The notes under the pieces: model-generated
Seen by the model: only the letters and a program-made list of their open reading frames with translations
Told to the model about the DNA's origin: nothing
Databases searched by the model: none
Shown: piece by piece, positions 1 through 5,138 of the stretch
How the letters are laid out: the number at the start of each line of letters is the position of its first letter
How positions within the stretch are numbered: position 1 is the first letter of the stretch
Translations under genes and position numbers: made by a program
Assembly (NCBI GenBank): GCA_003250455.1
Contig: QKGK01000388.1
Location: 1 to 6,605 of the forward strand
Direction of reading: 5' to 3'
DNA length: 6,605 nucleotides
Source of the DNA: Chloroflexota bacterium
GTDB taxonomy: Bacteria > Chloroflexota > Anaerolineae > Anaerolineales > UBA11579

Positions 1-209
1 ACTGCAAAACCGTCTATATCCGGGAGGTGAATATCCAAAATTACCAGGTCGGGGAGGTGCTTGGAACACTCCTTCAGAGCGTCCTCGCCAAAATTGACCG
101 TGATGACCTTGTATCCTAATACGGTAAAATAGGCGTTCAGCATTTCAGCCACGTCCAGGTCGTCGTCCACAACTAGAAGCGTGGCATTTTCCTGAGGGGG
201 GGTATCCAT
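1..209 (-). CDS. Response regulator, receiver domain (partial, C-terminus off the left edge)
   Basis: This is the N-terminal 69 codons of a CheY-like receiver domain, which accepts a phosphoryl group from a histidine kinase and switches an output. Reading from the ATG at 209, the first beta strand ends in LLVVDDD, giving the acidic metal-binding pair D15/D16. The phosphoacceptor is D59 in LVILDIHLPDIDG. The 43-44 residue spacing between acidic pair and phosphoacceptor matches the family, so the domain appears functional. The sequence ends just after the phosphosite loop, so the switch Thr/Ser, the Lys and any output domain cannot be seen; it could be a stand-alone receiver or a longer regulator. 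The ATG lies one base after the stop of the V4R gene and has only a weak purine stretch (AGAAAG) upstream, so translation probably depends on coupling. No kinase is visible in the window. Confidence 0.93.
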   Translation of the reverse strand, partial: MDTPPQENATLLVVDDDLDVAEMLNAYFTVLGYKVITVNFGEDALKECSKHLPDLVILDIHLPDIDGFA

Positions 210-210
210 A

Positions 211-846
211 TTAGCTGATTGGTTCTTTCTGAATCACAAACCGGCAGACGTCATCCCCTTTGGCAATACACTCCGATTCGTTCACCCGGAATTCGTTTCC
301 TCCCGAGACCCACTTAAGGGATTCCTGGATCAACCCGGTGGATATAAAGCACACCGGACGGTCTTCCCCGTGGCGACCCCAGCAGACCGGGCATCGGTGG
401 ATGATATAGTGGAACTCGTCTCCGTGGTCTTCCACGGTGCTGTGCTGGTCGCTGACCGTGGTGAATATCTTTGCCATCGCGGGCAGACCCAGCTTCAATT
501 TTTGCTGCAAGGGCAGCACTTTAAAAGCCAGGTCGCCTACACCCGCCATTGCCCCAAAATTCCGCAGTGCGTCAGAAAAAGTGGCCCTGCCTGCGCGCAA
601 GGCCAATCCACGCCCACCACGGGGTCCGTACATCTCTTCCAGGGCATAGTTGATCATGGAATACTGGGAAAAATCAAATTCTCGTTCAAGGTTCTCTGAA
701 GGATAGTTATCGATCAAGTGAGGGAGGTGGGCCATATTTAAAATCGCGTTTAGCCCGTTTTTCCCCATTACTTCTTCCAGGGCTTTAAGGGTGATCAGGG
801 CAAAACGGTTGGGGTAATAAAACCCGCTTTTTGGGATTTGATCCAT
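211..846 (-). CDS. V4R-domain (4-vinyl reductase-like) putative sensor protein, 211 aa
   Basis: The C-terminal half is a V4R domain, a small-molecule-binding fold known from BchJ-like proteins and the sensory part of XylR/DmpR-type regulators. The diagnostic pattern is visible: a Cys pair CPVC (C152, C155), then C166 in PVCFISTGLIQESLKW, then the family ending with C193 (VNESECIAKGDD) and C201 (VCRFVI). These cysteines could bind a metal, an inference from the family and their spacing. The N-terminal 110 residues (GRGLALRAGRATF near 78-90) resemble the helical segment that commonly precedes V4R in stand-alone proteins. There is no signal peptide, membrane helix or DNA-binding domain, so it is probably a cytosolic sensor acting on a partner. 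The start ATG at 846 has two possible ribosome sites: CAGGG 8 nt upstream, or AGGAG 13 nt upstream overlapping the stop of the roadblock gene. It lies 16 nt after that gene and 1 nt before the receiver gene. The ligand is unknown. Confidence 0.88.
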   Translation of the reverse strand: MDQIPKSGFYYPNRFALITLKALEEVMGKNGLNAILNMAHLPHLIDNYPSENLEREFDFSQYSMINYALEEMYGPRGGRGLALRAGRATFSDALRNFGAMAGVGDLAFKVLPLQQKLKLGLPAMAKIFTTVSDQHSTVEDHGDEFHYIIHRCPVCWGRHGEDRPVCFISTGLIQESLKWVSGGNEFRVNESECIAKGDDVCRFVIQKEPIS

Positions 847-862
847 ACGATTTGCCCTGCTC

Positions 863-1234
863 CTAAATTAAATCCACCAGATCAGCCACGGCGCGTTTCA
901 TATCCAAAAGGATAAGGCCAAGTTTGGCCTCTTTGCGGGCCATGACGGTAAGAACCGCCTCTTCTCCCACGGCCATCAGCAGGACATATCCGTTTTCTCC
1001 CCGGATATAGACCTGTTCCAAAACGCCCCGGCCGAGTTCAGAAGCGATCCGTTCTCCCAGGGAGAGCATCGCTGCCGACATGGCCGAGACGCGGTCTTCT
1101 TCAATATATTGATGGAGTGCGGAAGCAATGCTCAAACCGTCCACGCTCACAATTGCAGACCCTTCCACATCGGTGGAAGAGGCCTGTAGATCGCGCAGCC
1201 GGTCAACCATCTTTTGATTTCGAGATTTCGTCAA
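863..1234 (-). CDS. Roadblock/LC7-domain protein, 123 aa (TTG start preferred)
   Basis: This is a small roadblock/LC7 protein, a dimerising alpha-beta fold that in bacteria usually works with small Ras-like GTPases (MglA/MglB type) or sensory partners. Numbered from the proposed start, the core runs from about 10 to 120: the first strand SAIVSVDGLSIAS (26-38), a helix with AMSAAMLSLGERIASELG (51-68), then strands EQVYIRGENGYVLLMAVGEEAVLTVMA (73-99) and a final helix LGLILLDMKRAVADLVDL (105-122). The frame is open upstream to a GTG at 1282, which would give 139 aa, but that codon has no ribosome site. The TTG at 1234 has AGGAG at 1246-1242 with an ideal 7-nt gap, and an ATG at 1210 has none. 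The TTG form also removes an unusual LILNLNLNV N-terminus. It is the first gene of the leftward operon. No GTPase partner is encoded in the window, so its target is not known. Confidence 0.88.
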   Translation of the reverse strand: MTKSRNQKMVDRLRDLQASSTDVEGSAIVSVDGLSIASALHQYIEEDRVSAMSAAMLSLGERIASELGRGVLEQVYIRGENGYVLLMAVGEEAVLTVMARKEAKLGLILLDMKRAVADLVDLI

Positions 1235-1241
1235 CGGAATG

Positions 1242-1246
1242 CTCCT
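1242..1246 (-). promoter_or_regulatory. Ribosome binding site that fixes the TTG start of the roadblock gene
   Basis: AGGAG on the minus strand sits 7 nt before the TTG at 1234. Neither in-frame alternative (GTG at 1282, ATG at 1210) has a purine-rich site at a workable distance, so this site decides the start. Confidence 0.7.
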
Positions 1247-1366
1247 GACATTCAGATTCAGGTTCAAAATGAGGTTTGCCACCGCATTTTGACGGTTCGA
1301 GTGTCAATCGAGCCTGATTTTTTGGAGGGAAAAAGCGCCTTTCTGCCTCCCATCCTCACCAGATTT

Positions 1367-1395
1367 AATGTAGCACAGGGGGTACGCTGTGTCAA
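1367..1395 (-). promoter_or_regulatory. Promoter of the roadblock-V4R-receiver operon
   Basis: On the minus strand a perfect -35 TTGACA (1395-1390) is followed after exactly 17 bp by TACATT (1372-1367, 4 of 6 matches). TGC directly before the -10 makes it an extended -10 element. This is a textbook sigma-70-type promoter by sequence. Transcription would begin near 1360, leaving a leader of about 125 nt before the TTG start at 1234. It faces away from the hutI promoter. Confidence 0.75.
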
Positions 1396-1484
1396 GCTGG
1401 GGCAACTTACAGCTTCGTCAAATCTTCATGCCAAGTTTATGATAAAAATCTTCTCTGTTCACTGGAAATTTTTCTGCCCGCCCA

Positions 1485-1493
1485 TGCTATAAT
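1485..1493 (+). promoter_or_regulatory. Extended -10 promoter of the hutI operon
   Basis: TGC directly followed by a perfect TATAAT (1488-1493) forms a full extended -10 element. The region 16-18 bp upstream (around 1464-1471, GGAAATTT) has no good TTGACA match, which extended -10 promoters can tolerate. The start of transcription would be near 1500, giving a leader of about 54 nt to the ATG at 1554. Confidence 0.65.
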
Positions 1494-1519
1494 CCAGCCA
1501 GTTGGATGAAAAATCGAAC

Positions 1520-1541
1520 CCGAACAGGGTAAACCTGTTGG
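1520..1541 (+). promoter_or_regulatory. Dyad/hairpin in the hutI leader (possible operator)
   Basis: AACAGG (1523-1528) and CCTGTT (1534-1539) are perfect inverted arms around a 5-base spacer, and CC (1520-1521) can pair with GG (1540-1541) across one bulged G. It lies about 20-40 bases downstream of the predicted transcription start and directly before the ribosome site GGAAGG (1543-1548). It could be a repressor operator or an RNA hairpin affecting translation. No regulator gene is nearby to support either reading. Confidence 0.4.
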
Positions 1542-1553
1542 TGGAAGGAAACC

Positions 1554-2819
1554 ATGCTGATACATTCTGCAGCACAACTTTTAACCCTCGCCGGTCCGCC
1601 TCAACGCGGCCAGCACCTCGGCTCCCTTTCGATCATCGAAGATGGCGCGGTCCTGCTGGAGGGTGAACGCATTGCCGTGGTTGGCCCCAGCCCCGAACTG
1701 CTCGCACGGTATCCGGATGCCCCCCGGCTGGATGCCTCCGGTAAAGTGGTGATGCCCGGCTTTGTAGACCCGCACACCCATGCCATTTGGGGCGGCGACC
1801 GGGCAGTCGAATTTGAACTGAAACTGGAAGGCAAGACCTATCTTGAGATTCTCCAGTCTGGAGGCGGGATCCTCTCCACGGTCACCGCTACCCGGCAGGC
1901 CAGCACCGCATCATTGATTGCCCAGACGCGGGCGCGCTTATCGCAGTCATTCCGTCATGGCACCACCACCATCGAGGTGAAAACCGGCTACGGGCTGGAT
2001 ACCGATACCGAACTGCGCATGCTGGATGCGCTGCTGGCGCTGCACCAGGAAGGTCCCTGGGAGATCATCCCCACCTTTTTGGGCGCACATGCCGTCGCAC
2101 CGGAATACAAAGGCGACCCGCAGGGCTACACAGACCACATCTGCAAAGTGATGCTGCCCGCCCTCGCCCAATGGTGGCAGGCCCACCAGGGAGAGATCAG
2201 CCAGCCATTTGTGGATGTCTTTTGCGAGACCGGCGCTTTCGACCTGGAACAGTCCCGGCAGATCCTCACCGCTGCGAAACAACTGGGATTCCCGCTCAAA
2301 GTGCACGCTGACGAATTTGACAACCTCGGCGGCAGCAGCCTGGCCGTCTCGCTGGGGGCTGCCTCCGCCGACCACCTGGTGACCACCTCCGCCGCCGACA
2401 TCCAAGCGCTGGGGCGCTCGGATACCGTGGCAGTGGGGCTGCCGGGCACTCCGTTTGGCCTTGCACATCAGGAATACACCCCGGCAAAAGCCATCCTGGA
2501 AGCAGGCGGCACGCTGGCCCTGGCCTCTGATCTGAACCCAGGCACTACCTGGTGTGAAAATCTGCAAACCACGCTGGCAATCGCCTGCCGCTATATGAAA
2601 CTGACCCCCGCCCAGGCGATTGCTGCCGCCACCGTCAACAGCGCCGCCGCCCTGGGAATGCAAGACCGCCTCGGCACCCTCGAAGCCGACAAGCAGGCTG
2701 ACCTGCTGATCCTGGATGTACCGGATTACCGCCATTTGGGCTACCGCTATGGGATCAACCTGGTGCATACGGTGATCAAAAAGGGGATGACTTTCCCCAT
2801 CATGCAGGAACTGGAGTAA
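1554..2819 (+). CDS. hutI: Imidazolonepropionase (EC 3.5.2.7), 421 aa
   Basis: HutI hydrolyses 4-imidazolone-5-propanoate to N-formimino-L-glutamate, the third step of histidine degradation, in the cytosol. It is an amidohydrolase-superfamily metalloenzyme. The metal ligands are all present: H74 and H76 in VDPHTHAIWGGDR, H251 in KVHADEFDN, and D326 in ALASDLNPG. The expected catalytic residues E254 and H274 (SADHL) are also there, at positions very close to those of the Bacillus enzyme. Further family blocks are GTTTIEVKTGYGLD (136-149), TFLGAHA (174-180) and the C-terminal small beta domain GTLEADKQADLLILD. The 421-aa length is normal and no key residue is missing. GGAAGG a few bases upstream supports the ATG. 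It opens a rightward operon with a small membrane protein 5 nt after its stop. The other hut genes (hutH, hutU, hutG or hutF) are not in the window, so the rest of the pathway must lie elsewhere. Confidence 0.97.
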   Translation: MLIHSAAQLLTLAGPPQRGQHLGSLSIIEDGAVLLEGERIAVVGPSPELLARYPDAPRLDASGKVVMPGFVDPHTHAIWGGDRAVEFELKLEGKTYLEILQSGGGILSTVTATRQASTASLIAQTRARLSQSFRHGTTTIEVKTGYGLDTDTELRMLDALLALHQEGPWEIIPTFLGAHAVAPEYKGDPQGYTDHICKVMLPALAQWWQAHQGEISQPFVDVFCETGAFDLEQSRQILTAAKQLGFPLKVHADEFDNLGGSSLAVSLGAASADHLVTTSAADIQALGRSDTVAVGLPGTPFGLAHQEYTPAKAILEAGGTLALASDLNPGTTWCENLQTTLAIACRYMKLTPAQAIAAATVNSAAALGMQDRLGTLEADKQADLLILDVPDYRHLGYRYGINLVHTVIKKGMTFPIMQELE

Positions 2820-2824
2820 CCCAC

Positions 2825-3007
2825 ATGACAGACTTACTGCACAGCGACTTTTTACTCATGCTGGAAGTGATCCTCGCGATTGGCGTTGGATGGATCATTT
2901 TACGCTTCCTGTTCAAACTGGCGCGGAAAATCTTTGCCTTTGGCTGCTTTACCATCGTCATTGTCGGGATCATCCTGCTGGCCGGACAGCTGGTCAAAGG
3001 AGGATAG
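2825..3007 (+). CDS. Small two-helix membrane protein of unknown function, 60 aa
   Basis: I do not recognise a family. The protein is a hydrophobic hairpin: a first membrane segment about residues 9-30 (rich in L, I, V with GVGW), a short basic loop KLARK (31-35), and a second segment about 36-56 (IVIVGIILLAG). By the positive-inside rule the loop would face the cytoplasm and both ends the outside. There is no signal-peptidase site. It is probably a real gene: it starts 5 nt after the hutI stop with GGAG 8 nt before its ATG, and it ends 3 nt before the next gene, whose strong ribosome site lies inside its last codons. It could be a membrane anchor or accessory protein for a neighbour, but nothing in the sequence says which. 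Confidence 0.78.
   Translation: MTDLLHSDFLLMLEVILAIGVGWIILRFLFKLARKIFAFGCFTIVIVGIILLAGQLVKGG
2996..3003 (+). promoter_or_regulatory. Strong Shine-Dalgarno of the HD hydrolase gene
   Basis: AAAGGAGG is a near-perfect ribosome site, 7 nt before the ATG at 3011, and lies within the last codons of the preceding membrane-protein gene. It fixes the start and suggests the HD protein is made more efficiently than its neighbours. Confidence 0.75.
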
Positions 3008-3010
3008 CAC

Positions 3011-3643
3011 ATGCCCACCATCGAACAGGCCAGAGCCTGGTACCGGTCCAACAATGCCGTCCACGACTTTGACCACGTGCAGCGCGTTTTTCATCTGGCC
3101 GAACACCTGGCGGCGGCTGAAGGCGCAGATGTGGAGATCGTGCGCGCTGCCGTGCTGCTCCACGATGCCCAATCCGCCTCCGGGGACGAAAATGCCCGCC
3201 TGGCGCATCATGAAGCAGCGGCGCAATTTGCCGGGGATTTGCTGTCCGGCGAAGGCTGGTCAGAAGAGCGCATCCAGGCTGTGCAGGACTGCATCCTCAC
3301 CCACCGCTTCCGCACCGGAGAAGCCCCTCAATCCCTGGAAGCCAAAGTGTTATTTGATGCCGACAAACTGGATGCCATCGGCGCAATCGGCACCGCCCGT
3401 GCCCTGGCCTACGCCGTGCTGGACGGGCAGCCGATCTACGCCGAACCCTCCGAAACTTTCCGTCAAACCCTGGAAACCGAACCTGGTGAAGCCTACACCG
3501 CCTACCATGAATACCTGTTTAAGTTATCCAGGATCAAAGACCGCATGCAAACTGCAAGCGGGCGGGCGATCGCCACAGCGCGCGACGACTATATGCAAGG
3601 CTTTTTTAACCAATTACGTTTGGAGGTTATCGGGGAAAAGTAA
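3011..3643 (+). CDS. HD-superfamily phosphohydrolase (YedJ-like), 210 aa
   Basis: HD-domain proteins are metal-dependent phosphohydrolases acting on nucleotides or other phosphate esters. The pattern is complete: HDFDHVQRVFHLA (18-30, metal ligand H22), the eponymous H51-D52 in AAVLLHDAQ, H98 in ILTHRF, and the aspartates of LFDADKLDAIGAIG (D116, D118, D121). The last block and the order of motifs fit the YedJ-type subgroup, whose natural substrate is not well defined. The length of about 210 aa is typical. No membrane or signal segment is seen, so it is cytosolic. A strong ribosome site (AAAGGAGG) supports the start, 3 nt after the membrane-protein gene. The LmbE gene follows after 31 nt. 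A specific substrate cannot be inferred from this setting. Confidence 0.93.
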   Translation: MPTIEQARAWYRSNNAVHDFDHVQRVFHLAEHLAAAEGADVEIVRAAVLLHDAQSASGDENARLAHHEAAAQFAGDLLSGEGWSEERIQAVQDCILTHRFRTGEAPQSLEAKVLFDADKLDAIGAIGTARALAYAVLDGQPIYAEPSETFRQTLETEPGEAYTAYHEYLFKLSRIKDRMQTASGRAIATARDDYMQGFFNQLRLEVIGEK

Positions 3644-3674
3644 GAACATATCCTCTTTTCTCCTCATTAAAGGT

Positions 3675-4529
3675 ATGAATGAACACAGAAAAATCCTATC
3701 GGTTTTAGCACACCCTGACGATGAATCTTTTGGTATGGGCGGTACGCTGGCCTATTATGCCCAGCAAGGGGTGGAAGTTCACCTGATCTGTGCCACCCGC
3801 GGCGAAGCAGGCGTGGTTGACCCCGAATTTTTAACCGACCATATCTCAATTGCCCAACGCCGCGAATCCGAACTGCGCTGTGCAGCAGAACAGCTTGGCC
3901 TCAAGGCAGTTCACTTTCTGGATTACCGGGATTCCGGTATGGAAGGCTCTGAGGAGAACCAGCACCCCAACGCCTTCATCAACGCCCCCCTGGATGTTGT
4001 CACCGGCAAGATCGTCGCCTATATCCGGGAATTCAAACCCGATATTGTGCTCACCTTTGACCCGGTCGGAGGATACCACCACCCGGACCACATCCATATT
4101 CAGCGCGCCGCAACCGCTGCTTTTCAGGCAGCGGGAGATGCCAGCCAATACCCGGATGCCGGAGCCCCTTTCCAGCCCAAAAAGCTGTACTTTCACCATT
4201 TCCCCCGCAAATTCATCCGCAATGCCGTGAAGGTGATGAAATTGTTTGGTAAGGACGCCACCAAATTTGGCCGCAACAAAGATATCGACCTGGAAATGCT
4301 TGCCGGGGATAAAGATTACCCTGCCCATGTGCATATTAATTACTCCAGCGTCAAAAATTTGAAGGAGACCGCCAGCGAATGCCATGCCAGCCAGTACAAT
4401 TTCGGCAGCCAAAGTCCCTTGCTGTTTCGCCTGGCAGGTAAGCTTGCTACTGGTAAAGACACCTTCATGCAGGCAGCACCGCCTGTCCCCGACAATTTCA
4501 GGATCAATGACCTGTTTGCCGGATTGTAA
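3675..4529 (+). CDS. PIG-L/LmbE family zinc-dependent N-acetyl deacetylase, 284 aa
   Basis: Members of this family remove acetyl groups from N-acetylglucosamine-containing molecules (MshB in mycothiol, BshB in bacillithiol, PIG-L in GPI anchors, and others). The zinc site is intact: AHPDDE at 12-17 gives H13, D16 and general base D15, as in MshB, and GGYHHPDHIH (132-141) gives H136 and the third ligand H139. The ECHASQ motif near 235-240 matches the family's C-terminal part. The length and cytosolic character are normal. The natural substrate is unknown: no thiol-synthesis partner (glycosyltransferase or ligase) is in the window. The frame is open upstream through the HD gene, but homology begins right at MNEHRKILSVLAHPDDE, so the ATG at 3675 is preferred. 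Its ribosome site is poor (AAAGG ends one base before the ATG), so translation may depend on coupling to the HD gene or on the pyrimidine-rich stretch at 3650-3667. Confidence 0.93.
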   Translation: MNEHRKILSVLAHPDDESFGMGGTLAYYAQQGVEVHLICATRGEAGVVDPEFLTDHISIAQRRESELRCAAEQLGLKAVHFLDYRDSGMEGSEENQHPNAFINAPLDVVTGKIVAYIREFKPDIVLTFDPVGGYHHPDHIHIQRAATAAFQAAGDASQYPDAGAPFQPKKLYFHHFPRKFIRNAVKVMKLFGKDATKFGRNKDIDLEMLAGDKDYPAHVHINYSSVKNLKETASECHASQYNFGSQSPLLFRLAGKLATGKDTFMQAAPPVPDNFRINDLFAGL

Positions 4530-4574
4530 CCTCACCAGATGTGATTTTTATCAGGATTTTCCCTCCTGTTACCC

Positions 4575-4603
4575 TTCCCAACAGTGATACCCACTGGTAT
4601 AAT
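4575..4603 (+). promoter_or_regulatory. Promoter of rplS
   Basis: TTCCCA (4575-4580, 4 of 6 to TTGACA) is followed after 17 bp by a perfect TATAAT (4598-4603), with TG at 4595-4596 making an extended -10. The strength suits a ribosomal protein gene. Transcription would begin near 4610, about 63 nt before the start codon. No convincing terminator for the upstream operon lies between 4529 and this promoter. Confidence 0.75.
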
Positions 4604-4614
4604 AATCCGCTGTG

Positions 4615-4638
4615 CCAGAGGCTGTGGTTTGCGTCTGG
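4615..4638 (+). promoter_or_regulatory. Hairpin in the rplS leader (possible autoregulatory element)
   Basis: CCAGA (4615-4619) pairs with TCTGG (4634-4638). After a G-G mismatch, GC pairs with GC, leaving a loop of about 8 bases. It sits at the very 5' end of the predicted transcript. Ribosomal-protein leaders, including L19 leaders in Firmicutes, often bind their own product, but I cannot show that this one matches a known class. Confidence 0.35.
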
Positions 4639-4672
4639 ACATTTGATTGAATCATAATTAGAGGAATTTACC

Positions 4673-5026
4673 ATGTCTCAAGAAATCTTAAGATCAGTTG
4701 AAGCCCCTGTAAACGAAAATATCCCGGACCTGAACCCTGGCGATGTCGTCAACGTGCATGTCCGGATCAAAGAAGGCAACCGCGAGCGCGTCCAGGAATT
4801 CAAAGGGACAGTCATCCGCTCCCGGAATACCGGCAACAATGCCAATTTCACCGTCCGGCGCATCGCCAGCAACGGTATCGGCGTTGAGCGCACCTTTTTA
4901 CGTCGCTCTCCCCAGGTGGAGAAAGTGGTGATCGAGCGCTCTTCCCATGTTCGTCGTGCAAACCTGTATTTCCTGCGCGACCGGATTGGTAAATCTGCCC
5001 GCCTCAAGCAAAAGATCAAAAAATAA
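4673..5026 (+). CDS. rplS: 50S ribosomal protein L19, 117 aa
   Basis: L19 is a universal bacterial large-subunit protein at the 30S-50S interface. The whole protein is recognisable: an N-terminal DLNPGDVVNVHVRIKEGNRERVQ (19-41) barrel start, EFKGTVIRSR (42-51), the family signature RRIASNGIGVERTF (62-75) ending in LRRSP, and the basic tail ANLYFLRDRIGKSARLKQKIKK. The length is typical (about 115-120 aa). GAGGA at 4661-4665, 7 nt before the ATG, is a good ribosome site. In many bacteria rplS ends an rpsP-rimM-trmD operon; here it has its own promoter and sits between a deacetylase gene and a C26-peptidase gene. Its transcript appears to end at the hairpin at 5111-5138. Confidence 0.98.
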   Translation: MSQEILRSVEAPVNENIPDLNPGDVVNVHVRIKEGNRERVQEFKGTVIRSRNTGNNANFTVRRIASNGIGVERTFLRRSPQVEKVVIERSSHVRRANLYFLRDRIGKSARLKQKIKK

Positions 5027-5056
5027 GGACCGATTGGTTCCGTTTACACTCATCGC

Positions 5057-5090
5057 AGAACACAGACTATCTCTACCAATAGTCCGTTCT
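5057..5090 (+). other. Imperfect hairpin in the rplS 3' region
   Basis: AGAAC (5057-5061) and GACTAT (5065-5070) pair with ATAGTC (5079-5084) and GTTCT (5086-5090) around an 8-base loop, with an ACA/C internal loop between the two stems: 11 base pairs in all. There is no T-run after it, so it is not a terminator on its own. It could protect or mark the 3' end of the rplS message. Confidence 0.45.
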
Positions 5091-5114
5091 AACATAACGT
5101 TTCTCGTGTAAAAT
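5087..5114 (+). promoter_or_regulatory. Possible weak promoter of the C26 hydrolase-murI operon, overlapping the terminator
   Basis: TAAAAT (5109-5114, 5 of 6 to TATAAT) overlaps the left arm of the terminator, with a poor -35 TTCTAA (5087-5092) 16 bp upstream. Transcription would start near 5121, after most of the left arm, so this RNA could not form the terminator. The weak -35 keeps this tentative. Confidence 0.35.
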
Positions 5115-5138
5115 AGGGTGCAGCTAAGCACCCTATTT
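5111..5138 (+). terminator. Rho-independent terminator after rplS
   Basis: An 11-bp perfect stem (AAATAGGGTGC with GCACCCTATTT) closes a 6-base loop AGCTAA. The right arm ends in TATTT and is followed by GCTTTAAA, a modest T-rich tail. The position, about 85 bases after the rplS stop and 20 bases before the next ATG, suits a terminator. The tail is weaker than ideal, so read-through into the C26-peptidase gene is possible. Confidence 0.72.

Larger units (their letters stand above)
1235..1553. other. Intergenic region with divergent promoters
   Basis: This 319-base gap holds the leader and promoter of the leftward signalling operon (1235-1395), about 90 bases with no recognised element (1396-1484), and then the rightward hutI promoter, a leader dyad and the hutI ribosome site (1485-1553). 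An open frame on the plus strand (1214-1492) has no ribosome site and no family resemblance, so I see no gene here. A small TTGAC/GTCAA dyad at 1289-1307 lies in the leftward leader and may be chance. Confidence 0.7.

Noticed and set aside
370..699. Plus-strand open frame opposite the V4R gene
   Set aside because: The V4R protein on the other strand has clear conserved residues; this frame has none.
1438..1443. Second rightward -10 box TATGAT upstream of hutI
   Set aside because: No acceptable -35 at 16-18 bp, and the extended TATAAT at 1485-1493 is much better.
1214..1492. Plus-strand open frame of 92 codons across the divergent promoter region
   Set aside because: It begins at a TTG without a ribosome site, covers the leftward promoter and hutI promoter, and its translation has no recognisable features.
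1947..2768. Minus-strand open frame (273 codons) opposite hutI
   Set aside because: It is antisense to the conserved hutI motifs, its translation is rich in Gly and Gln without a domain, and it has no promoter or ribosome site.
2880..3674. Upstream in-frame extension of the LmbE deacetylase, running through the HD gene
   Set aside because: The family homology begins at the ATG at 3675. The extension overlaps the membrane-protein and HD genes in another frame, and its Pro/Ser/Trp-rich translation looks like a frame shadow.
3675..4529. Naming the LmbE protein as BshB or MshB (low-molecular-weight thiol synthesis)
   Set aside because: The zinc site is shared by the whole family and no thiol-synthesis partner gene is in the window, so the substrate cannot be assigned.
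3846..4535. Minus-strand open frame (229 codons) opposite the LmbE gene
   Set aside because: It is a shadow of the intact deacetylase with no family resemblance.
4566..4584. CTGTT/AACAG inverted repeat near the rplS -35, as a terminator of the upstream operon or an operator like the hutI dyad
   Set aside because: Only 5 bp with a 9-base spacer and no T-run. The arms are in the opposite order to the hutI dyad, so a shared operator is not supported.
4644..4654. TGATT-G-AATCA palindrome in the rplS leader
   Set aside because: Short and AT-rich, with no second copy seen; likely chance.
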